NCBI GenBank assembly: GCA_964598695.1
Contig: CAZRDB010000258.1
Span: forward strand, 1 to 5,441
Length of the DNA stretch: 5,441 nt
Source: CAZRDB01 sp964598695
Lineage (GTDB): Bacteria > Armatimonadota > Zipacnadia > UBA1398
Direction of reading: 5' to 3'
This document shows, piece after piece, positions 1 to 5,439 of this stretch; within the stretch, counting starts at the first letter, position 1, and the number at the start of each line of letters is the position of its first letter. The position numbers were made by a program, and so were the translations under genes. The notes under the pieces are model-generated. The model was not told the origin of the DNA and did not search any database. It saw only the letters and a list, made by a program, of their open reading frames with translations.

Positions 1-109
1 AGTAGCTCTCCCACGCCCACTTCGCGACCTTGCGGAATGGGATGTAGAAGCTCCCTGCCGCGAAGCCTCCCACCGCGTGGAGGATGACACCAAGCGCCGT
101 ACCGAGCAT
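1..109 (-). CDS. RhaT-type L-rhamnose/proton symporter, N-terminal fragment (runs off the left edge)
   Basis: The reverse strand from the ATG at 109-107 reads 36 open codons to the window edge. It begins MLGTALGVILHAVGG, followed by AGSFYIPFRKV and then KWAWESY. This matches the start of the RhaT family: a small first membrane helix with a conserved His, then an A-x-S/C-F-Y-x-P-[FL]-[KR]-K-V signature and a W-[SA]-W-E motif at the cytoplasmic end. RhaT is an inner-membrane proton-coupled sugar permease of about 340 residues, so only about a tenth is present. The start is fixed: the first in-frame codon upstream that matters is the TAG stop at 145-143, and no other ATG, GTG or TTG lies between. 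The SD-like GGAAGG at 126-121 is 11 bases upstream; a nearer GAGGG leaves only one base. It lies 33 bases downstream of the DUF4838-like gene on the same strand, so the two are probably co-transcribed. The substrate (rhamnose or another sugar) cannot be told from this fragment. Confidence 0.8.
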   Translation of the reverse strand, partial: MLGTALGVILHAVGGFAAGSFYIPFRKVAKWAWESY

Positions 110-142
110 TCCCTCGCCGCCCTTCCACCGACTGCCGTGCGT

Positions 143-1123
143 CTACCGGGCGCGCAGGCCGCGCCCGTACTGCTCCAGGGGGGGCTCGCCGTAGCGCGCG
201 ACGTAGCCGCTGTCGAGCCAGGCCCCGAACGTGGTGATGTGACGGATCCCGCGGGCCGTGTAGGCCTCGAGATCGGCTTGGAAGACCTCCTCGAACCACG
301 GCACGGGCCGGGGGTTGGCGCGGTCCCAGCCGGAGAACAGCGAGCAGTCGAGCCAGTACTCGAGCACCTGGGCCGTCTCGCGACCGAAGAGTTCGAGGTT
401 GGCGTCGAGCAGGTCGAGCAGCTCGCCGTGTGTCCGCTCGCCCGGCTTGCCGGCCTCCCGCTCGGCGATCGACCGGTCGCGCGCGCGCCCGATCGGCGCG
501 AACTCGAGGAAGACGCCCTCGCAGGGATCGAGCTGCCCGGGCGGTTCGAGCGTGTTCGCGTAGACGAGATGGGCGAGCGAGGCGCCCGGCCACCGGGTCC
601 GGAGGGCCGTGATGATGCGGTTCTCGAGCAGGAGGGCCTGGTCGCTGTCGGAGAGCCCGCGGCACTGGGGGCAGCGGCACATCGGGCAGCCGTCGTCGAT
701 CCAGTAGAAGTGGCGGCCGGTCGAGGAGGGCAGCTCCTCGGCGCAGCGAAGGGCGTTCTCGCAGACGATCTCGAGCGCCGCCTCGGAGTGGACGCAGAGG
801 TTGTCGTCCCGGAGACGGCAGCCGGTCTCGTCCATGCGGAACATCGAGGGATCGCGCTCGAACAGCGAGCGCGGGAGCAGCTCGCCCATCGCGTGCAGTT
901 CGTGCTCGACGGCGATGCCCAGCGCCTCGCACCGTGCGAGGAAGGCGTGGCCGTCGTCGGCGGCGAGGAAGGCGCGGACCTCGCTCGGGGTGATGTGGGT
1001 GGCGATGGTCGTGAGGCCGGCGGCGTGGGCGCGGGTGGGCCAGTCGAGCGTCCGGAGATCGCCCGTCACGAGGACGATCCCACGCGTCGCTAAGCCGGTC
1101 TCCCGTTCTCGCTGCTGCGCCAT
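143..1123 (-). CDS. DUF4838-like protein, probable glycoside-hydrolase-type TIM-barrel enzyme
   Basis: This gene encodes 326 residues from the ATG at 1123-1121 to the TAG at 145-143. A GAGG at 1138-1135 is a weak ribosome-binding candidate, so the start is likely but not certain. There is no signal peptide or membrane helix, so the product should be cytoplasmic. The central part carries the pattern I associate with DUF4838: an H-E-L-H-A-M-G strand end (75-80), a D-P-x-M-F segment (91-95), a C-V-H-S-E-A-A-L segment (110-117), then F-Y-W-I-D-D-G followed by a cysteine group C146-x2-C149-x-C151-x2-C154 and L-S-D-S-D-Q-A-L. The C-terminal half has W-F-E-E-V-F and an I-x-H-I-T-T-F-G strand (293-300), as expected for the later strands of an alpha/beta barrel. 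DUF4838 proteins are linked to glycoside hydrolases of the alpha-glucuronidase-like clan, but their reactions are largely untested. The RhaT-type permease downstream points to breakdown of an imported sugar or oligosaccharide. Family placement is from memory of the motifs. The enzymatic role is inferred. Confidence 0.7.
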   Translation of the reverse strand: MAQQRERETGLATRGIVLVTGDLRTLDWPTRAHAAGLTTIATHITPSEVRAFLAADDGHAFLARCEALGIAVEHELHAMGELLPRSLFERDPSMFRMDETGCRLRDDNLCVHSEAALEIVCENALRCAEELPSSTGRHFYWIDDGCPMCRCPQCRGLSDSDQALLLENRIITALRTRWPGASLAHLVYANTLEPPGQLDPCEGVFLEFAPIGRARDRSIAEREAGKPGERTHGELLDLLDANLELFGRETAQVLEYWLDCSLFSGWDRANPRPVPWFEEVFQADLEAYTARGIRHITTFGAWLDSGYVARYGEPPLEQYGRGLRAR

Positions 1124-1224
1124 GCCCGACCCCGCCTCGATCCGGATGTGGGCGGGGCCGCGGGGGCCCGCCGTCCTGCGGTTTCCCCCCGGCGCGGCGC
1201 ATCCCTTCCGTCGGCTCGGAGAAT

Positions 1225-1249
1225 CGCGTTGACAGCCGCGCGCAACGCG
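1225..1249. repeat. 7+7 base inverted repeat over the guaB -35 box (possible operator)
   Basis: CGCGTTG at 1225-1231 and its exact complement CAACGCG at 1243-1249 are separated by 11 bases. The left arm covers the first half of the -35 hexamer and the right arm ends just before the -10 hexamer. The centre-to-centre spacing of 18 bases is not a whole number of helical turns, which is weak evidence against a simple dimeric operator. In this GC-rich DNA a chance repeat is also possible. I cannot name a regulator. Confidence 0.35.
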
Positions 1250-1256
1250 CTAGAGT
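1229..1256 (+). promoter_or_regulatory. Sigma70-like promoter for guaB
   Basis: A perfect -35 hexamer TTGACA (1229-1234) is followed after 16 bases by TAGAGT (1251-1256), which matches TATAAT at four of six positions including the key first T, second A and last T. It lies about 50 bases before the guaB start codon in the only gap upstream of that gene and points toward guaB, giving a leader of about 40 bases. I saw no comparable promoter on the opposite strand for the divergent DUF4838-like gene. Confidence 0.65.
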
Positions 1257-1290
1257 ACGAGTCTTTAACTGCTGGTCATCGCTCGGCAGC

Positions 1291-1299
1291 GGAGAGGAG
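1291..1299 (+). promoter_or_regulatory. Ribosome-binding site fixing the TTG start of guaB
   Basis: GGAGAGGAG ends seven bases before the TTG at 1307-1309, the normal Shine-Dalgarno spacing. An in-frame TGA at 1301-1303 lies just upstream of that TTG, so no earlier start is possible. The next in-frame ATG is around codon 50, inside the catalytic barrel. TTG is therefore the start. Confidence 0.85.
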
Positions 1300-1306
1300 T
1301 TGAACG

Positions 1307-2767
1307 TTGTCTGAGAACCTACGGACCGCGTTATCCTTCGATGATGTCACCCTCGTCCCCGCCCGCTCTTCGGTCATCCCCCGCGACGTCGACGTCCGCA
1401 CCCATCTCACCGCCGCGATCGCCCTCAACGTCCCCATTCTGTCCGCCGCGATGGACACCGTCACCGAGAGCCGGCTCGCGACCGCGCTCGCCCGCGAGGG
1501 CGGCATCGGGGTCATCCACAAGAACATGAGCATCGAGGCGCAGGCCTCGGAGGTCGATGCGGTCAAGCGCTCGGAGTCGGGGATGATCACCAACCCGATC
1601 ACGCTGCGGCCGGAGCAGCAGGTCCGCGACGCCCTCGACATCATGCGCAAGTACCGCATCAGCGGAGTCCCGATCACGAACAGCGCCGGCATCCTGGTCG
1701 GCATTCTCACCAATCGCGACCTACGGTTCGAGCTGGATACCGACCGTCCGATCCACGAGGTGATGACCTCGGGCAAGCTGGTGACGGCGCGCGAGGGCAC
1801 GACGCTCGCCGATGCCAAGGGGATCCTCCACCAGCATCGAATCGAGAAGCTCCCGGTGGTCGACGCCAGCGGTCGGCTCGTGGGGCTGATCACGATCAAG
1901 GACATCCAGAAGCAGGAGACCCATCCGAACGCCTGCAAGGACGAGTTGGGCCGCCTGCGGGTGGGCGCGGCGGTGGGCGCCTCGTCCGACTGCCTCGACC
2001 GCGCGGCGGCGCTGCTCGAAGCGGGCGCCGACGTGCTCGTGATCGACTCCTCCCACGGCCACAGCGAGGGCGTCCTCACGACGATTGAGCGTCTCCGCGG
2101 CGCGTACGGGAGCGCGCAGATCGTGGGCGGCAACGTCGCGACGGCGGCCGGCACGCGCGACCTGATCGCGGCGGGGGTCGACGCGGTGAAGGTCGGGATC
2201 GGTCCGGGCAGCATCTGCACGACGCGCGTCGTGACGGGCGCGGGGATCCCGCAGTTCACGGCGATCCGGGACGCCTGCGCGGTCGCGGTCGAGGCCGGGA
2301 TCCCGGTGATCGGCGATGGGGGGATCCAGTACTCGGGCGACATCGTGAAGGCGATCGCCGCCGGCGCCCACTGCGTGATGATCGGCTCGCTGCTGGCGGG
2401 GACCGAGGAGTCGCCGGGCGAGACGATCCTCTATGAGGGCCGGACCTACAAGGAGTATCGCGGCATGGCGTCGATCGCCGCGATGAAGCAGGGCTCGAGC
2501 GACCGCTACTTCCAGGAGCACATCGCGACCGAGGCCAAGTACGTGCCGGAGGGCATCGAGGCCCGGGTCCCCTACAAGGGCCCGCTGGCCGCGCTCGTGT
2601 ACCAGCTCGTGGGCGGTCTGCGGAGCGGGATGGGTCTCGCCGGCGCACCGGACATCGACGCGCTCCGGACGAAGGCCGAGGTCATGCGGGTCACGCCCGC
2701 CGGCCTCCGCGAGAGCCATGTCCACGATGTGGCGATCGTCCGCGAGGCGCCGAACTACCAGCGGTAG
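1307..2767 (+). CDS. guaB: Inosine-5'-monophosphate dehydrogenase (GuaB)
   Basis: GuaB oxidises IMP to XMP with NAD+, the committed cytosolic step of guanine nucleotide synthesis. The 486 residues match the usual bacterial length. The N-terminal barrel strand reads L-S-F-D-D-V-T-L-V-P (9-18), with L-S-A-A-M-D-T-V-T-E at 45-54. Two CBS domains interrupt the barrel at roughly 93-147 and 150-206; in this family they bind adenine/guanine nucleotides and tune activity. The barrel resumes with D-S-S-H-G-H (247-252) and G-G-N-V-A-T (274-279). The catalytic loop G-P-G-S-I-C-T-T-R places the nucleophile at Cys304. I-G-D-G-G-I (335-340) binds the IMP phosphate, and the mobile flap has the Arg400-Tyr401 dyad in S-S-D-R-Y-F-Q. 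The C-terminal G-G-L-R-S-G-M-G-L-A-G is also typical. Nothing is missing, so the enzyme should be active. It has its own promoter. guaA, often the next gene, is absent; a deacetylase remnant follows instead. Confidence 0.97.
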   Translation: MSENLRTALSFDDVTLVPARSSVIPRDVDVRTHLTAAIALNVPILSAAMDTVTESRLATALAREGGIGVIHKNMSIEAQASEVDAVKRSESGMITNPITLRPEQQVRDALDIMRKYRISGVPITNSAGILVGILTNRDLRFELDTDRPIHEVMTSGKLVTAREGTTLADAKGILHQHRIEKLPVVDASGRLVGLITIKDIQKQETHPNACKDELGRLRVGAAVGASSDCLDRAAALLEAGADVLVIDSSHGHSEGVLTTIERLRGAYGSAQIVGGNVATAAGTRDLIAAGVDAVKVGIGPGSICTTRVVTGAGIPQFTAIRDACAVAVEAGIPVIGDGGIQYSGDIVKAIAAGAHCVMIGSLLAGTEESPGETILYEGRTYKEYRGMASIAAMKQGSSDRYFQEHIATEAKYVPEGIEARVPYKGPLAALVYQLVGGLRSGMGLAGAPDIDALRTKAEVMRVTPAGLRESHVHDVAIVREAPNYQR

Positions 2768-2784
2768 GGGCCACCCGACCGCAC

Positions 2785-3140
2785 GAGGGGCACTGCCACC
2801 GACCGGTGGCCGGATCGCTGGTAAGCGACGAACGGCAGGAGGAGATCGTGCTCGCGAAGGCCCGTCTCGAGCAGAAGCTCGGACGTCCCGTCGAGGCCTC
2901 CTGCCCTGTCGGCGGCGAGGAGCGGGCGTGCTCGCCCGCGACAGCGAGAGCCATCGCCGACGCCGGCTCGGGTCGGACGCGTGCCCCATCACCCGCTACG
3001 CCCAGGCGCCGCAGCTCCGGCGGAGCAACGTGGAGGCGCACTGGCCCATGCACCGGGTCGGGCCCCGTCTCTCGGGGTTGGTGGACCTGCTCCACGTGGG
3101 CGGGCGACGTCGGATGAACGGGCTCACGCAGGTGATGTAG
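2785..3140 (+). pseudogene. Decayed polysaccharide deacetylase (NodB/CE4-like), N-terminally truncated and frameshifted
   Basis: No intact gene fills the 401 bases between guaB and the next gene, but two adjacent reading frames together look like the C-terminal half of a polysaccharide deacetylase. In the frame of position 2806, S-D-E-R-Q-E-E-I is followed by A-K-A-R-L-E and L-G-R-P-V-E-A, then C-P-V-G-G and S-P-A-T-A-R-A-I-A-D-A-G (2824-2967). Family members have these as the helix after the H-x3-H metal site, the F-x-Y-P-x-G strand and the helix after it. The match then moves to the frame of 2982, with I-T-R-Y-A, L-R-R-S-N-V-E and P-R-L-S-G-L, ending at TAG 3138-3140. Just upstream, G-H-C-H-R-P (2788-2805) may be what remains of the metal-binding His motif. 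The aromatic residues of the F-x-Y-P strand are changed or lost, and the Asp-containing N-terminal half is absent. The end lies 28 bases before the acetyltransferase start, as expected for a former operon partner. Family assignment is moderately sure. Loss of function is very likely unless the sequence has errors. Confidence 0.6.
2795..2810 (+). terminator. Short GC stem-loop after guaB (candidate terminator)
   Basis: GCCACC (2795-2800) and GGTGGC (2805-2810) form a perfect six-base stem with a four-base loop, starting 27 bases after the guaB stop. No run of T follows, so intrinsic termination would be inefficient. The stem also lies inside the stretch that resembles the deacetylase remnant, so it may be incidental. 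Confidence 0.3.
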
Positions 3141-3168
3141 GGGAGAGAGACGGGGGGCTGAACGTCAC

Positions 3169-4164
3169 ATGGCTTACGAGTTCCTGAGATGGGAGCCCAG
3201 CGACGACACGACCGCGGCACGACTCGTCGAACTGCTCGGCGCGGTGTTCGGGGACGATGCCCTGGACCTCGAGTGGTTCCTCTGGAAGCACCGCGACAAC
3301 CCCTGGGGCCCGTCGATCGTGACCTATGCCGTGGACTCGGCCACAGGCGAACTCGCCGCTGTCCGTGTCTTCTGGCGTTGGCGCCTGGCTCTCTCGGGTC
3401 GGGATCTGGTCGCGTACCAGCCCTGTGACACGGCAACGCTGCCCGAGCACCAACGGCGCGGCCTGTTCACCGCGCTCACCGACCGGGCGGTACAGGAAGC
3501 GCGGTGCCGCGGGACGGACGTGCTCTTCAACTTCCCAAACGCCAACAGCGCGCCTGGCGACCTCAAGATGGGTTGGTCTCGGATCGGCGATCTCCTCGTG
3601 CTGGCCAAGGCCGTCCGTCCGTTCCGGGCGACCATCGCGGCCGCGCGCGGGTGGCGCTCCGGCGGGCGCGCATTCCTCCCTGACCAGCGTGCGCGTGGCG
3701 GCGGGGCGCTCACCACGGCGACGGACTGGGGGGCTGTCGCGGACTCGTGGCCCGCCTACGAGCATCTGATCGCTGCCGTCACAGATAGGGGGGGCCTCGC
3801 GTGGAGGTTCGGCAGCCATCCGCTCACCGACTACCTCGTCTACGCGGATGGCGGCAGCCGTGCCGTGGTCAGGCTCGGCGGGCGGCTGGGCATGCGCGAG
3901 GCATCGATCGAGGCGTTCGCCGGCCCCTGGTCCCGGCACGAGGCGCGAGGGATCCTGCGACGCATCGCCGAGGCCACCGGGGCGCACATCGTCAGCGCCA
4001 CGCTCACGCCCTGGCACCCTGCTGCAGAGGCGCTGAGGCGGATCGGGTTCGTCCGTGCGCCCAGCCGGCGCCAGCTCATGGTGAGATCGCTGTCCGACGA
4101 GGCGCGACGGACCGTGAGCGAAGCGAAGTGGGCACTCACAGGGCACGATCTCGACACGCACTGA
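3169..4164 (+). CDS. GNAT-family acyltransferase of the exopolysaccharide-cluster type
   Basis: This gene encodes 331 residues and is soluble, with no signal peptide. The N-terminal half (about 4-145) follows a GNAT fold: F-L-W-K-H-R-D-N-P-W-G-P-S (37-49) after helix 1-2; a strand ending in Y-Q-P-C-D-T-A-T-L-P (83-92); and the acyl-CoA pyrophosphate loop H-Q-R-R-G-L-F (94-100), a variant of Q/R-x-x-G-x-G/A. N-F-P-N-A-N-S (121-127) and K-M-G-W (133-136) are typical of a GNAT group found in exopolysaccharide, capsule and exosortase-linked clusters. The C-terminal half (about 195-305) has W-R-F-x3-P-L-T-D-Y, a helix at 256-270 and L-R-R-I-G-F (289-294), which suggests a second, degenerate GNAT-like domain. 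GNAT enzymes move an acyl group from acyl-CoA to an amine or hydroxyl; the acceptor here is unknown. ATG 3169 is the only start after the in-frame TGA at 3133-3135, with a G-rich stretch (3152-3157) 11 bases upstream. A deacetylase remnant lies just before it, which supports a sugar-polymer role. Confidence 0.75.
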   Translation: MAYEFLRWEPSDDTTAARLVELLGAVFGDDALDLEWFLWKHRDNPWGPSIVTYAVDSATGELAAVRVFWRWRLALSGRDLVAYQPCDTATLPEHQRRGLFTALTDRAVQEARCRGTDVLFNFPNANSAPGDLKMGWSRIGDLLVLAKAVRPFRATIAAARGWRSGGRAFLPDQRARGGGALTTATDWGAVADSWPAYEHLIAAVTDRGGLAWRFGSHPLTDYLVYADGGSRAVVRLGGRLGMREASIEAFAGPWSRHEARGILRRIAEATGAHIVSATLTPWHPAAEALRRIGFVRAPSRRQLMVRSLSDEARRTVSEAKWALTGHDLDTH

Positions 4165-4202
4165 ACCCAGGAGGGCACGCCGTGGCGAGATGGCGGGGGA
4201 GA

Positions 4203-4237
4203 CGCGAGCGCGGTGGCAGTGCTGACCTGTGCTCGCG
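4203..4237 (+). terminator. Stem-loop in the convergent gap (candidate terminator)
   Basis: CGCGAGC (4203-4209) and GCTCGCG (4231-4237) are exact complements. In a plus-strand transcript the stem extends inward to 4213/4227 through two G-U pairs, giving 11 pairs and a 13-base loop. It sits 38 bases after the acetyltransferase stop and 30 bases past the end of the convergent channel gene. There is no U tract. The position argues for a terminator; the base composition alone does not. On the minus strand the two wobble pairs become mismatches, leaving a 7-base stem. Confidence 0.4.
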
Positions 4238-4267
4238 CCGCGCCGCGCCGGCCCCTCCCTGTGCCCC

Positions 4268-5408
4268 CTACTTCGTCTCGTCGCCGCCGAACCACTGCTC
4301 GTAGAGGCGGTCGTACGTGCCGTCCTCACGGATCGAGAGCAGCGCCTCGTCGATCCTGCGCCGCCAGGGCGAGTTGACGGGGAGCGCGAGGCCGTAGGAC
4401 TCCTTCTGGAAGATCGGGCCGACGGTCTGGGCGATCCCCTTGCCCTCGTGGGCGGCGTAGTAGGCGAGGATCGGGGCGTCGAAGACGACGGCGTCGACCT
4501 GCTTCGCGCGGAGTGCGGCGAACGCGTCCTCGATCCGCTCGACCGCCTTGACCTCGGCGTTGTGCTCCTTCAGGTACTGCTCGGCCGTGCTGCCGCTGGT
4601 GGTGGCGACCCGCTTGCCGGGGAGGTCCTCGGGGCCGTTGATGGGGCCCTGGAGCTGAGCGACGGTGAGCGAGGTGGTGACCTGGGCGGTGAAGCCGGCG
4701 ATGAAGATGACGCTGGTGAACATCCAGATGATGGCGATGAAGCGGGCGGCGTAGGTGCGGGGCATCTCGTCGGCCTGGGCGGCGAGGGTTCCGGCCGACC
4801 ACCAGAGGGCCTTGTAGATGCCGGGGATGTACCGCGCCGTCTCGGTGAGCCCGTGCTCGGGGTGGCGGCGCTCGATCAGCCAGATGAGGTGGGCGGGGAT
4901 GAGCACCATGACGAGGATGATCCCGACGAGCTTGAGCATCTCGCGTGAGAAGAGGTTGCGGAGGATGGTCGCGGCCGAGGATTCCGCTCCGCCGCCGCTC
5001 GCGGCGCCGGGCACCATCACCTGGAGGCCGGCGGCGAAGAAGGGCTGGGAGAACTCCATGGTCTTCTGGCGCTCGGCGGTGATGGAAACGGCCCGGCCCT
5101 CGCGGACGGCCCCGAGCAGGTCGGCGACGGTACCCTGGTCCTGCCACTCGGAGTCGATCGCGAGGCGGTCGGCGATCTCCTGCCAGAGATCGATGCTGAA
5201 GCCGAGTCGCCGGTCGCCCTCCATGTAGGCAAAGGGGGGCACGTTGCGGGTGGCGCAGCGGACCGTGGGGCGCGGGCCGTCCGGTGCGGGGGTGGACTCC
5301 TGCGCGCGCGCGGGGCCGAGCGCGAGCAGGGCGAGCAGCAGAACCGTGAGTCTCCGGGGTGCCTTGGGCGGTATCTCGAGTCCAGGGGGGTTCGAGCGGG
5401 GGGGGCAT
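4268..5408 (-). CDS. Ionotropic-glutamate-receptor-type ligand-gated channel with split amino-acid-binding domain; 5' end unresolved
   Basis: The layout is that of prokaryotic iGluRs: binding lobe 1, membrane helix, pore loop, membrane helix, binding lobe 2. Numbering is from the GTG at 5242-5240. Lobe 1 begins C-A-T-R-N-V-P-P-F and reaches I-T-A-E-R at 54-58; M1 is about 104-123; the re-entrant pore loop is about 143-161; the last helix, about 168-194, ends F-T-A-Q-V-T-T-S-L-T-V; lobe 2 is about 199-320. Ligand residues fit an amino acid: Arg58 for the alpha-carboxylate, Ser218-Thr219 in S-G-S-T for the far end and Asp255 for the amino group, by analogy with GlnH and GluA2. The pore has no T-V-G-Y-G-D. 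Lobe 1 also appears to lack about six residues before V-S-I-T. Coding clearly continues upstream of 5242: the same frame gives a signal peptide (R-R-L-T-V-L-L-L-A-L-L-A-L, then A-R-A|Q, cleavage near 5303). That frame has no ATG, GTG or TTG before the window edge. The ATG at 5408 is one base out of frame, separated by eight C. The end given here assumes it is the true start. Confidence 0.8.
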
Positions 5409-5439
5409 TGCGGTGGTGGGGGCGCGCGGGGGGTGGGGG
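5385..5439 (+). other. Cluster of long G tracts at the 5' end of the channel gene
   Basis: Five G runs of five or more bases lie close together on the plus strand (5385-5390, 5398-5405, 5418-5422, 5428-5433, 5435-5439), separated by 1 to 12 bases. This satisfies a simple quadruplex pattern on the strand opposite the channel mRNA sense. The stretch includes the homopolymer that separates the ATG from the channel reading frame, so base-count errors here would matter. No Shine-Dalgarno sequence is visible upstream of the ATG at 5408. Confidence 0.5.

Noticed and set aside
77..1093. A 338-codon plus-strand open frame opposite the DUF4838-like gene.
   Set aside because: It is antisense to a gene with recognisable family motifs, is rich in Gly/Ala/Arg/Glu without domains, and arises from the lack of stops in GC-rich DNA.
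1152..1172. GC-rich stem (GGGCC/GGCCC) between the divergent genes.
   Set aside because: Upstream of both genes, so not a terminator, and too short and composition-driven to call an operator.
1276..2343. Long minus-strand open frame opposite guaB.
   Set aside because: guaB is certain here. The antisense product is Ser/Arg/Thr-rich with no domain.
2922..2939. Perfect hairpin GCGGGCG-TGCT-CGCCCGC.
   Set aside because: It lies within the deacetylase-like coding remnant, has no U tract, and is easily produced by GC-rich codons.
3063..3077. CCCCG-TCTCT-CGGGG stem-loop near the end of the remnant.
   Set aside because: Only five pairs, inside former coding sequence and far from any intact gene end.
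4231..4253. Short GCGCC-type direct repeats just before the end of the channel gene.
   Set aside because: Three short copies in GC-rich spacer. Not distinguishable from base composition.
3124..4329. A 401-codon minus-strand open frame across the GNAT gene and both flanking gaps.
   Set aside because: Low-complexity Arg/Pro/Gly composition typical of an antisense shadow. The plus strand carries GNAT motifs.
4326..5408. Minus-strand frame beginning at the ATG 5408 and running beside the channel gene.
   Set aside because: After the first codons it is Arg/Pro/His-rich without domains. The true protein is in the neighbouring frame. Only its ATG may be relevant, as the channel's start.
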